Part shown: piece by piece, positions 1 to 6,687 of the stretch
Layout: each line of letters opens with the position of its first letter
Position numbering within the stretch: position 1 is the first letter of the stretch
Origin: Novosphingobium sp.
GTDB taxonomy: Bacteria; Pseudomonadota; Alphaproteobacteria; Sphingomonadales; Sphingomonadaceae
Assembly: GCA_020853995.1 (NCBI GenBank)
Contig: JADYXV010000381.1
Span: 1-7,666 of the forward strand
DNA: 7,666 nucleotides
Reading direction: 5' to 3'
The notes under the pieces: model-generated
Seen by the model: only the letters and a program-made list of their open reading frames with translations
Told to the model about the DNA's origin: nothing
Databases searched by the model: none
Program-made: the position numbers and the translations under genes

Positions 1-10
1 CGACCTCTAA
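1..10 (+). CDS. 3' end of an upstream gene (possibly crtI), partial
   Basis: Read from base 2, the first bases give Asp-Leu followed by a TAA stop at 8-10, three bases before the crtB start. This fits the tail of an upstream gene cotranscribed and translationally coupled with crtB. In sphingomonads and other carotenoid-making alphaproteobacteria the phytoene desaturase gene crtI often directly precedes crtB, so crtI is the likeliest identity. That rests on synteny alone. Two sense codons cannot identify a protein, and a stop triplet could occur here by chance. Confidence 0.3.
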
Positions 11-13
11 GCC

Positions 14-1012
14 ATGTCGCAAAATATGAGTTTGGATCGCCGCGCTGCCCTCGTTAGTAACGCGCGCACCTCTATTCTGAAAGGCTCTAAGAGCTTTGCA
101 GCGGAGAGCCCTCTGTTAGATCGTGAAACGCGCGAGCGGGTGTGGTTGCTATATGCATGGTGCCGCCGTTGCGACGACATTGTGGATGCACAGGACCACG
201 GCGGCGCGCTTGGCGACCAGAGCGGGGCTGCAGAACGGTTGGAGATTGTGCGCACCAAGACCGCTCTCGCCTTTGCAGGGCAGGACGCTGGCGATCCGGC
301 ATTTGATGCGCTGGGCCTTGTGGCGCGCGAGACTGGCCTGACTTTGGACATGGCTGACGCGGTCATCGAAGGGTTTGCGCTGGATGCGGCCGATTGGCAG
401 CCGCACTCCGAAGGTGACCTCATGCGCTATTGCTGGCATGTGGCGGGCGCTGTGGGCGTGATGATGGCGGTCGTGATGGGTGTTCATCCTGACGAAGTGG
501 ACACGCTCGACCGGGCCTGTGATCTGGGCATAGCGTTTCAATTGGCCAATATCGCGCGCGATATTGAAGAAGATGATGCAGCAGAGCGCTGTTACATACC
601 AATCGATTGGCTGGTGGCAGAGGATATTCCGCCGGGAGAACAATTGCGGCCAAGGTTCCGCGCACAACTGACGCGGATCGTCGGCAAGATGTGCAAAATG
701 GCCCATATTTACGAATGTTCAGCGCGGATTGGCGCAGCGCGGTTGAAGGGTCGGCAGCGTTGGGCGATTCTGGCAGCTGCTGGAATTTATGGAGAGATTG
801 CGCGGGAAGTGGCGCGGCGCGGGGACCATGCGTGGGATCACCGCACGGTCATCAGCAACGCCCGCAAATTCGGACATATCGGGAAGGCTGCCTGGGCAGC
901 TTTGCGTCCCGTGCCGTTATCCTGCGTTGTGGCTGCAAGCGAGCGACCATTCTCACGGGCAGATCTGATTGCGCTTTCCAGGCGCAAACCGGCAGCGGCG
1001 AGTTGGACTTGA
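14..1012 (+). CDS. crtB: Phytoene synthase
   Basis: Condenses two geranylgeranyl diphosphates head to head into phytoene, the first committed step of C40 carotenoid synthesis; a cytosolic or membrane-associated enzyme. The 332-residue protein has both Mg-diphosphate-binding motifs of the squalene/phytoene synthase family: DDIVD at residues 54-58 (in YAWCRRCDDIVD) and the second DxxxD at 183-187 in QLANIARDIEED. The family motif around residues 193-199 (CYIPIDW, matching the usual R-x-Y-x-P) follows. Length is typical or slightly long for bacterial CrtB (about 290-340). The ATG at 14 is chosen because it lies just after an upstream stop; no clear Shine-Dalgarno is visible, and Met5 (base 26) is an alternative. 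Coupling to an upstream gene would explain the missing ribosome site. Squalene or hydroxysqualene synthase (HpnC/HpnD) is a related alternative, but length and motif wording favour CrtB. Confidence 0.9.
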   Translation: MSQNMSLDRRAALVSNARTSILKGSKSFAAESPLLDRETRERVWLLYAWCRRCDDIVDAQDHGGALGDQSGAAERLEIVRTKTALAFAGQDAGDPAFDALGLVARETGLTLDMADAVIEGFALDAADWQPHSEGDLMRYCWHVAGAVGVMMAVVMGVHPDEVDTLDRACDLGIAFQLANIARDIEEDDAAERCYIPIDWLVAEDIPPGEQLRPRFRAQLTRIVGKMCKMAHIYECSARIGAARLKGRQRWAILAAAGIYGEIAREVARRGDHAWDHRTVISNARKFGHIGKAAWAALRPVPLSCVVAASERPFSRADLIALSRRKPAAASWT

Positions 1013-1079
1013 AGGTGACGATGCGTTGCCGGGCTTGCACTTTGCGGTGATCATGGCAGCTTGTCTTTCACATCACACC

Positions 1080-1086
1080 GGGAGAG
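1080..1086 (+). promoter_or_regulatory. Ribosome binding site for the cytochrome gene
   Basis: The purine run GGGAGAG ends six bases before the GTG at 1093. It decides the start of the cytochrome gene: no ATG is near, and the next in-frame methionine (residue 43) lies inside the first membrane helix. The 80 bases between crtB and this gene hold no convincing terminator or sigma-70 promoter that I can see, so readthrough from crtB is plausible. Confidence 0.7.
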
Positions 1087-1092
1087 ACGGGC

Positions 1093-1941
1093 GTGGCCGT
1101 GATTGAAGCAACCGAAGCGCCGCAAGACACAGAACAAGTCGATCCGCGAACGCTGGTTTATCGGACGCGCTTGCCGGTGCGGCTATGGCACTGGATAAAC
1201 GCCTTGAGCATCCTCGTGATGATGATGAGCGGGGCTACGATTTTTAACGCTCATCCAAGGCTTTATTGGGGTACCTATGGCGCGAATTTCGATGAACCGT
1301 GGCTGGTCATCGGAAGGCGCGGGCAAGAGGGTTTCCTGAACCTTGCCGGCCTTGAAATTCCGACCACCGGATTCCTGGGCTTCACCGAAAATTCGATCCG
1401 GGCGTTTCCGCCACTGGTTACGATACCCAATTACTACAGTCTGGCCGAAGGACGGCAGTGGCATTTCTTTTTTGCATGGGTGCTGGTGATTTCGGCGGCC
1501 TTGTATTTGCTCTATTCGTTGTTTTCAAAGCACTTGTCCCGCGATCTCGCCTTGCAAGCGCATGAGCGCAAACTGTCCCACTTGTGGCAAGATCTGAAAG
1601 ATCATGCGCGCCTGCGCTTTCCCGCAGGCGACGCTGCAAGGGCCTATAACCCGTTGCAGAAAATCGCTTATCTGGGCGTGATATTTGTGTTGATCCCGTT
1701 GGTGGTTCTTACGGGACTGACGATGTCGCCCATGCTCAACGCGGCATTTCCCTGGCTGCTCGATATCTTTGGCGGGCGGCAATCGGCCCGATCCATCCAT
1801 TTTTTGTGCGCCACCGGTTTTGGTGTGTTTATCCTTGTTCACCTGCTGATGGTTGTCTTGGCAGGGCCGCTTAACGAATTACGGTCGATGGTGACGGGCT
1901 GGTATCGCCTGCCCGCTGTTCGCCTGGAGGACCTGTCATGA
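1093..1941 (+). CDS. Cytochrome b561/NiFe-hydrogenase-type b subunit, partner of the molybdoenzyme
   Basis: A 282-residue integral membrane di-heme b-type cytochrome that probably carries electrons between quinol and the adjacent molybdoenzyme. Four hydrophobic helices can be drawn at about residues 34-52, 122-145, 190-212 and 232-258. Histidines suited to heme ligation sit in or at the helices: H33 (RLWHWIN), H124 (QWHFFFAW), H236 (SIHFLCATGF) and H250 (LVHLLMVV). The charged N-terminus is presumably cytoplasmic. A roughly 70-residue loop between helices 1 and 2 carries HPRLYWG (54-60) and would face the periplasm. The start is GTG, set by the GGGAGAG ribosome site. The stop overlaps the next gene's start by four bases (ATGA), implying obligate co-expression. 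The fold resembles the cytochrome b561/hydrogenase b family rather than the ferric-reductase-like MsrQ (YedZ). The substrate and direction of electron flow are not visible. Confidence 0.82.
   Translation: MAVIEATEAPQDTEQVDPRTLVYRTRLPVRLWHWINALSILVMMMSGATIFNAHPRLYWGTYGANFDEPWLVIGRRGQEGFLNLAGLEIPTTGFLGFTENSIRAFPPLVTIPNYYSLAEGRQWHFFFAWVLVISAALYLLYSLFSKHLSRDLALQAHERKLSHLWQDLKDHARLRFPAGDAARAYNPLQKIAYLGVIFVLIPLVVLTGLTMSPMLNAAFPWLLDIFGGRQSARSIHFLCATGFGVFILVHLLMVVLAGPLNELRSMVTGWYRLPAVRLEDLS
1926..1930 (+). promoter_or_regulatory. Ribosome binding site for the molybdoenzyme gene
   Basis: GGAGG lies inside the last codons of the cytochrome gene, seven bases before the ATG at 1938. With the four-base ATGA overlap it supports translational coupling and fixes the start. 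Confidence 0.8.
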
Positions 1942-2687
1942 CACTGATATCGCGCCGCGCGGCATTGGCCGGGGCCACAGGGTTGTTGGTGGCAGGGTGC
2001 GACAAGATCACAACTTCACCCACGGTGCGTAAAGTGCTGACTTTGGGTGAAAAGGCGACGTTGAGCAGCCAGAAATTGGTGACAGGTCCAAACACCTTGG
2101 CTCCCGAATTCACCCGCGCCGACTTGTCACCCCGGTTTCGCGTCAATGGCAACCGGATGCCTGCATCGGCAGACTATGCCGCGCACATGGCCAGCGGCTT
2201 TGTCGATTGGAAGCTGGTGATTGGTGGCCTTGTTGCCCGTCCTGTTGCGATGTCATTGGCGCAGTTGAAGTCTGCACCGCAACGAACACAGATCACCCGC
2301 CACGATTGTGTGGAAGGGTGGAGCGCGATTGGCGAATGGACAGGTGTGCCACTGGCGCTGTTACTGCGGCATGTGGGTGTTTCAGCGAACGCCAAATATG
2401 TCGTGTTTCATTGTGCCGACGATTTCTCGGGCACGCCGTTCTATGAAAGCATCGATATGGTCGAGGCGTTTCATCCGCAGACCATTCTTGCCCATACAAT
2501 GAACCGCCAACCGCTATCGGTGGGGCATGGCGCGCCGATCCGGCTTCGTGCCGAACGCCAGCTTGGCTATAAGCAGGCCAAATATGTGATGAAGATCGAG
2601 GCCGTTGCTTCGCTTGACGGGATTTATGGCGGCAAGGGTGGCTATTGGGAGGATCATTCCGGTTACCAATGGAACGCCGGAATCTGA
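1938..2687 (+). CDS. Tat-exported molybdopterin-dependent oxidoreductase (sulfite oxidase/MsrP fold), putative lipoprotein
   Basis: A 249-residue periplasmic molybdenum-cofactor enzyme. The N-terminus has a twin-arginine signal (SRRAAL, residues 5-10), a short hydrophobic stretch and a lipobox LVAGC with Cys21, so it may be lipid-anchored after Tat export. The rest is a single oxidoreductase molybdopterin-binding domain, roughly residues 85-225. Cys124 in HDCVEGW is the expected molybdenum ligand, and the flanking pattern W-x-G-x-P-L (134-139) and GAPIRL (198-203) match the sulfite oxidase/MsrP group. It is shorter than E. coli MsrP (about 334 residues) and shows no C-terminal sulfite-oxidase dimerisation domain. 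It overlaps the cytochrome gene by four bases, so the two very likely form one membrane redox complex analogous to MsrPQ. The substrate cannot be read from sequence; methionine sulfoxide, other S- or N-oxides and sulfite are all open. The gene ends 16 bases from the convergent gor stop. Confidence 0.85.
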   Translation: MTLISRRAALAGATGLLVAGCDKITTSPTVRKVLTLGEKATLSSQKLVTGPNTLAPEFTRADLSPRFRVNGNRMPASADYAAHMASGFVDWKLVIGGLVARPVAMSLAQLKSAPQRTQITRHDCVEGWSAIGEWTGVPLALLLRHVGVSANAKYVVFHCADDFSGTPFYESIDMVEAFHPQTILAHTMNRQPLSVGHGAPIRLRAERQLGYKQAKYVMKIEAVASLDGIYGGKGGYWEDHSGYQWNAGI

Positions 2688-2703
2688 CCCTCCCTGCCCA
2701 GCT

Positions 2704-4065
2704 TTAACGCATCAGGACGAGTTCTTCGGCCATCGACGGATGCAAGGCCACGGTTGCATCAAAATCATCCTTGGTCAGGCCTGCTTTGACGGCAATGGCG
2801 GCTGCTTGCAGAATTTCAGGCGAATCCGGGCCGATCATATGGATGCCGAGAACCTTCCCCGTCGTGGCATCGACAATCATCTTGTAAAGGCCACGCTCGG
2901 GGCGATGGCCAAAGACGTTCTTCATGGGCCGGAAATCCGATGAATAAACGCGGATATTGCCGCCGAATGCCGAGCGCGCTTCGGCCTCGGTCATGCCGAC
3001 ACCTGCCAGAGGCGGCTGGGAGAATACCGCGCTCGGGATGCAATCGTAATTGAGCGTCGTCTCCTTGCCGCCGAAGATACGGTCAGCAAAGGCCTGGCCT
3101 TCGCGGATGGCGACGGGGGTAAGTTGCACGCGATCGGTTACGTCTCCGACGGCATAGATGCTGTCGCATGCAGTTTTGGCAGTGTCATCGACCGGGATTT
3201 CACCGCGCTGGCCCAGCGTAATCCCCACAGTTTCAAGGCCGAGGCCGTCCGTCTTGGGGCGACGGCCTGTGGCGACGAGCACGACATCGGCAATGATCGG
3301 ATCAGGTTGGCCACCAAGGAAGACGTGGAAAGTGCCATCTTCCTGCTTTTCGACGCGCTCAAACGGGCAATTGAAGCGATACTGGATGCCGCGCGCCATG
3401 GTGATTTGCAGCAAACGGTCACGCAGCGATTCATCATAGCTACGAAGCACGGCCTCGCTGCGGTTTACGACCGTTACGTTACTGCCGAGTGCATTGAAAA
3501 TGCCCGCGAATTCCATCGCGATATAGCCCGCGCCCGAAATGACGACACGCTTTGGCAGTCTTTCCAGGTGGAACACTTCGTTTGAAGTGATGCAATGTTC
3601 GCTGCCTGCAAATTCGGGCATGACGGGCCATGCGCCGGTAGCGATCAGGATGTACTTTGCGGTAATCTCGCGTCCGCTATCAGCCAGTTTGACCGAGTTT
3701 GGCCCGGTGATCGTGGCGCGTTCAAGGAAGCGTTCGACCTTATTGTTTTCCAACGTGTTGGTGTAGGCCGTATTGAGGCGATCAACGTCCTTCAGCACCG
3801 CGTCACGTAACGTCGGCCAGTCGAACGACATCTTCTCGACCGTCCAGCCATAATTGGCGGCGTCCTGCAATTCTTCGGCGAAGTGTGAACCGTAAACCAG
3901 CAACTTCTTTGGTACGCAGCCACGGATCACGCAAGTGCCGCCAACGCGAAACTCTTCGGCCACAGCAACGCGAGCGCCGTGGCTGGATGCAATCCGGCTT
4001 GCGCGTACGCCGCCCGATCCGGCACCGATCACGAAAAGGTCGTAGTCGAATTCCTGCTCAGCCAT
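2704..4065 (-). CDS. gor: Glutathione reductase (NADPH)
   Basis: Cytosolic FAD enzyme that reduces glutathione disulfide to two GSH with NADPH. The 453-residue length matches the family (about 450). In order: FAD-binding GAGSGG (residues 14-19); redox-active disulfide Cys45/Cys50 in GGTCVIRGC; NADPH-binding GAGYIA (178-183), followed by Arg202 and Arg208 six residues apart, the pair that gives NADPH rather than NADH specificity; the second FAD motif AVGD (305-308); and the C-terminal catalytic His442-Glu447 in HPSMAEE. NRSEAVLR and HPSMAEE point to glutathione reductase rather than dihydrolipoamide dehydrogenase or mercuric reductase. The ATG at 4065 is chosen because AGGAG lies six bases upstream on this strand and the protein then begins just before the FAD fold. 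The frame stays open to base 4251, but those 62 extra codons overlap the end of pgi and resemble nothing in the family. It follows pgi by 79 bases on the same strand. Confidence 0.95.
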   Translation of the reverse strand: MAEQEFDYDLFVIGAGSGGVRASRIASSHGARVAVAEEFRVGGTCVIRGCVPKKLLVYGSHFAEELQDAANYGWTVEKMSFDWPTLRDAVLKDVDRLNTAYTNTLENNKVERFLERATITGPNSVKLADSGREITAKYILIATGAWPVMPEFAGSEHCITSNEVFHLERLPKRVVISGAGYIAMEFAGIFNALGSNVTVVNRSEAVLRSYDESLRDRLLQITMARGIQYRFNCPFERVEKQEDGTFHVFLGGQPDPIIADVVLVATGRRPKTDGLGLETVGITLGQRGEIPVDDTAKTACDSIYAVGDVTDRVQLTPVAIREGQAFADRIFGGKETTLNYDCIPSAVFSQPPLAGVGMTEAEARSAFGGNIRVYSSDFRPMKNVFGHRPERGLYKMIVDATTGKVLGIHMIGPDSPEILQAAAIAVKAGLTKDDFDATVALHPSMAEELVLMR

Positions 4066-4071
4066 AATGCG

Positions 4072-4076
4072 CTCCT
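4072..4076 (-). promoter_or_regulatory. Ribosome binding site for gor
   Basis: On the minus strand AGGAG stands six bases before the gor ATG at 4065. It settles the choice of this start over the longer open frame reaching back into pgi. Confidence 0.8.
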
Positions 4077-4094
4077 GTACGATGTGCGCATATG

Positions 4095-4122
4095 GCCTCT
4101 GGTCCTTCGCAAGACCAGAGGC
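4095..4122 (-). terminator. Perfect 10-bp hairpin between pgi and gor (terminator, attenuator or mRNA stability element)
   Basis: Bases 4095-4104 and 4113-4122 are exact reverse complements, with an eight-base loop at 4105-4112. The stem is GC-rich enough to be stable and starts 22 bases after the pgi stop. On the transcribed (minus) strand it is not followed by a T run, so it is not a textbook intrinsic terminator. It could reduce readthrough into gor, stop 3' exonucleases and protect the pgi message, or mark an mRNA processing site. It ends 18 bases before the gor ribosome site, so it is unlikely to mask that site directly. The structure is seen in sequence; the role is inferred. Confidence 0.55.
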
Positions 4123-4144
4123 TTTGAGTACAATTGTTTGCCCG

Positions 4145-5674
4145 TTATGCGCCGATGCCCGCGGCCGCCAACAAGGCCTCGGTCGAAGGATCAAAGCCAT
4201 CGCCGCCGCCGGATTCGATCTGTTTGGCAATAGCCTTGCCCAATTCAACACCGAACTGGTCGAACGGATTGATGCCGAGCATCACTGCTGAAACGAAGGT
4301 GCGGTGTTCGTGGAAGGCGATCAGTGCGCCCAGTGTTGCGGGGTTCAGTTCATCGCACAGGATCGTGGCTGACGGACGATCACCGGGATAGGCGCGCGCG
4401 CCATCTTCCGAGTTTTTGCCAGCCATCAGTGCTGCGCCTTGGGCAAAGCAATTGGACAGCAGGATTTCGTGATGCGCAGGGTCAAGATCATGGCCTTGTG
4501 CCTTGACTGCGAGGAAATCGACCGGGATCAGGTGTGTGCCTTGATGGAGCAACTGGAACACGGCGTGCTGTGCATCTGTGCCAACCCCGCCCCATGTGAC
4601 CGGTGCACTGGCGCGGTGAAGCGGGGTGCCATCGGCATGAACGCGCTTGCCGTTGGATTCCATTTCAAGCTGCTGGAGATAGCTTGGCAGCAACGCAAGA
4701 CGTTCATCATAGGCAAACACCGCGCGGGTCTGGCAGCCACGCACTTGCGCGTAATAGAGATCGGCAAAGGCGGCGCGGACCACGACGTTTTCACCGATGT
4801 CTGCATCGATGAAGTGGCGGTCAATCGCGGCGGCGCCATCGAGAAATTCTGCAAAGCCCTGCCAGCCAAGCGCAATCGCCACGGGAAAGCCGATGGAGGA
4901 CCAGAGCGAATAGCGCCCGCCAACGGTTTCGGAGAATGGCAGTACGCGGGTCTCATCAACGCCCCATTCTACAGCCTTCTCAGGTGCCGCTGTGAGCGCG
5001 ATGACGCGGCCGAAAGGATCGGATACCCCGCCATCGCGCAGCCAATCAAGCGCGCTCAAGGCATTGGTGATGGTCTCGGTGGTGGTGAAGGTTTTGGAGG
5101 CGAGCGCGATCATCGTGGTGGCGGGATCGCAAGCCTTCATCGCAGCTTCCAACGCGCAACCGTCAATGTTTGATACAACATGCACCGCAACCTTGGCCCC
5201 ATTGCGGGTCAGCGCATCGATGGCCAGTGCCGGGCCGAGCGCAGAACCGCCGATACCGATGTGGATCAGGCTTTTGACTTCGCCTAATGCGCCTTCGTGG
5301 ATCGCATCGACAAGCATCTGCATGCGGGCGTGAAATGCTGCGGCTTCTTCGACACTGGAGTCTTTGCCGATGCCGCGTTGGGCAGTGTGCTCTGCGGCGC
5401 GGCCTTCGGTATTGTTAATTTTTTCGCCCCCGATCAACGCGTTGCGACGACCAGAAAAGTCCATGACCGTGGCAATTTCCGCAAGCTTTGCTTCAACTTC
5501 AGCAGACAGGTGCGTTTTTGACCAATCGAACCGGATGGGGCCACCGGGAAGATCAAGGTCGGTTGCATAAGTGCCGAGCCGGGCAGAATCTTCGAAAAGC
5601 TCTCTCAGGGTAGGCTGCGCAAGGCTTTCTAGCGCGGTCCAAAGTGGTTCGGCTTGCTGGGCAGTCATGATCAC
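4145..5674 (-). CDS. pgi: Glucose-6-phosphate isomerase
   Basis: Cytosolic enzyme interconverting glucose 6-phosphate and fructose 6-phosphate. The 509-residue protein is a little shorter than E. coli Pgi (549) but has all the core motifs: NTEGRAAEH (88-96), phosphate-binding GIGGSALGP (140-148) and SKTFTTTET (193-201), GGRYSLWSSIG (252-262), the catalytic-base Glu339 in MESNGK, His370 in GTDAQH, and Lys480 in DQFGVELGK. In sphingomonads, which use mainly the Entner-Doudoroff route, Pgi is likely to work largely in the gluconeogenic or cycling direction, returning carbon to NADPH-making glucose-6-phosphate dehydrogenase; that is inference. The GTG at 5674 gives the longest protein; the ATG at 5668 (residue 3) is an equally good start, with a weak purine run GAAAGA upstream of both. 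It is divergent from lepB and followed by gor on the same strand. Confidence 0.96.
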   Translation of the reverse strand: MIMTAQQAEPLWTALESLAQPTLRELFEDSARLGTYATDLDLPGGPIRFDWSKTHLSAEVEAKLAEIATVMDFSGRRNALIGGEKINNTEGRAAEHTAQRGIGKDSSVEEAAAFHARMQMLVDAIHEGALGEVKSLIHIGIGGSALGPALAIDALTRNGAKVAVHVVSNIDGCALEAAMKACDPATTMIALASKTFTTTETITNALSALDWLRDGGVSDPFGRVIALTAAPEKAVEWGVDETRVLPFSETVGGRYSLWSSIGFPVAIALGWQGFAEFLDGAAAIDRHFIDADIGENVVVRAAFADLYYAQVRGCQTRAVFAYDERLALLPSYLQQLEMESNGKRVHADGTPLHRASAPVTWGGVGTDAQHAVFQLLHQGTHLIPVDFLAVKAQGHDLDPAHHEILLSNCFAQGAALMAGKNSEDGARAYPGDRPSATILCDELNPATLGALIAFHEHRTFVSAVMLGINPFDQFGVELGKAIAKQIESGGGDGFDPSTEALLAAAGIGA

Positions 5675-5823
5675 AGTCTTTCATACGCATCGAGTTCGCG
5701 GCGTTATGCCTGTCCGACAGGCCATCGCCAACCCGCCTGTTCATAGCCGCGTAAGGTTTAAATTCGTATTTCTTCGACTGTATTGGCTAAATAACACACT
5801 TGACGAAGGCCACGGCTGGCAAC
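5675..5823. promoter_or_regulatory. Divergent promoter region between pgi and lepB
   Basis: About 125-149 bases separate the two divergent starts, depending on which lepB start is used. Promoters for both the pgi-gor and lepB-rnc-era transcripts should lie here or just inside the genes. The part from about 5757 to 5797 is clearly more AT-rich than its surroundings, as expected for promoter DNA. I could not place convincing -35/-10 pairs by eye on either strand. Confidence 0.5.
5708..5722. promoter_or_regulatory. Palindrome, candidate operator or 5'-UTR hairpin
   Basis: GCCTGTC and GACAGGC form a perfect 7-bp inverted repeat around a single central C. Allowing one extra base, the match extends outward to ATG...CAT. 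It is 34 bases upstream of the GTG start of pgi and about 100 upstream of the lepB ATG. The near-gapless symmetry suits a dimeric repressor site; as RNA it would form a six-pair stem with a three-base loop in the pgi leader. The regulator is unknown. Confidence 0.35.
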
Positions 5824-6687
5824 ATGACCGCGATGATGAACGACACGCCCGACGCCTCACCAGACGCTTCACCACAGCCGATGGCCGCTGTTCCACCAGC
5901 AAAGAAAGAAAAGAAGGAGGACAGTTTCCCCGTCTTCCTGATCAAGCTGGTGCTGGTGGTGGCGATATTCCGCAGTTTTATCTTTGCACCGTTCAATATT
6001 CCTTCGGAATCAATGCTTCCACGATTGGAGAACGGCGACTATTTGCTGGCGGCAAAGTGGCCGTACGGGTTTAGCAAGTATTCCTTGCCGTTCAGCCTGC
6101 CGTTGATCCCCGGACGCATTCTGGCCAGCCAGCCCGAACGCGGCGATGTTGCCATCTTCAAAGCGCCGCCAACCAACGATGTTGACTACATCAAGCGCGT
6201 GATCGGCCTGCCGGGCGATACCGTGCAAATGATTGGCGGAACTTTGCATTTGAACGGGCAAGCCGTGCCCAAGCAACGCGTGGAAGATTTTGTCATTCCC
6301 GTCAGCCCCAACACCGACTGCCTCTCGCCGGACTTTGCGGTGACCGAAAAAGACGGAGCGCAGACCTGCCACTATCCGCAATATCGCGAGACGCTGCCGG
6401 GTGGGCGCAGCTACAACGTGCTTGACCTGGGCTTGCGCCCCCAGGACGATACGCCTCCCGTAGTGGTGCCCGAAGGCCAGCTGTTCATGATGGGCGACAA
6501 CCGCGACAATTCGATGGATAGCCGCTTCCCCGCCATGGAGGGCGCAGGCATCGGATTGGTGCCGCAGGAAAACCTTGTGGGCCGTGCAACTGTGATGATG
6601 TGGTCGACTGACGGCAGTGCCAACTGGGTCTTGCCGTGGACCTGGTTCAGCGCGGCGCGCTGGGAGCGCATCGGGGGCACGTTCTGA
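5824..6687 (+). CDS. lepB: Signal peptidase I
   Basis: Inner-membrane serine/lysine protease that cuts signal peptides from Sec- and Tat-exported proteins on the periplasmic side. From the ATG at 5824 it is 287 residues. An Ala/Pro/Asp-rich then Lys-rich cytosolic tail is followed by one membrane helix at about 36-57. The catalytic Ser63 sits in PSESM (box B), the general-base Lys124 in DYIKRVIGLPGD (box D), and box E is GDNRDNSMDSR (224-234). The start is uncertain: a TTG at 5800 would add eight residues, and ATGs at 5833 and 5836 would shorten it; none has a well-spaced ribosome site (a GAAGG at 5804-5808 is 15 bases from the chosen ATG). All catalytic parts are downstream and unaffected. 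It heads the lepB-rnc-era group; the rnc frame begins inside or right at its end. Confidence 0.95.
   Translation: MTAMMNDTPDASPDASPQPMAAVPPAKKEKKEDSFPVFLIKLVLVVAIFRSFIFAPFNIPSESMLPRLENGDYLLAAKWPYGFSKYSLPFSLPLIPGRILASQPERGDVAIFKAPPTNDVDYIKRVIGLPGDTVQMIGGTLHLNGQAVPKQRVEDFVIPVSPNTDCLSPDFAVTEKDGAQTCHYPQYRETLPGGRSYNVLDLGLRPQDDTPPVVVPEGQLFMMGDNRDNSMDSRFPAMEGAGIGLVPQENLVGRATVMMWSTDGSANWVLPWTWFSAARWERIGGTF

Noticed and set aside
149..706. A 185-codon minus-strand open frame within crtB
   Set aside because: It is antisense to both DxxxD motifs of crtB and has no protein features of its own.
1013..1092. A hidden small gene or promoter between crtB and the cytochrome gene
   Set aside because: No open frame with a ribosome site and no convincing -35/-10 pair or hairpin could be seen in these 80 bases.
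2656..2683. A 7-bp stem (2656-2662 with 2677-2683) at the end of the molybdoenzyme gene, possible bidirectional terminator for the convergent genes
   Set aside because: The loop is 14 bases, there is no T run on either side, and it lies in coding sequence; too weak to call.
3124..3585. A 153-codon plus-strand open frame opposite gor
   Set aside because: It is antisense to the conserved NADPH and FAD domains of gor, with no ribosome site or family resemblance.
4066..4251. A 62-codon N-terminal extension of gor
   Set aside because: The added residues include the antisense-free end of pgi and the hairpin, look unlike any glutathione reductase leader, and an AGGAG marks the ATG at 4065.
4439..5173. 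A 244-codon open frame on the plus strand opposite pgi
   Set aside because: It lies wholly antisense to a fully motif-supported pgi, has no recognisable domain, and such frames arise routinely opposite GC-rich genes.
5800..5805. TTGACG as a -35 box for lepB
   Set aside because: A -10 element at the usual 17-base spacing would fall on the lepB start itself and no TATAAT-like sequence is present there.
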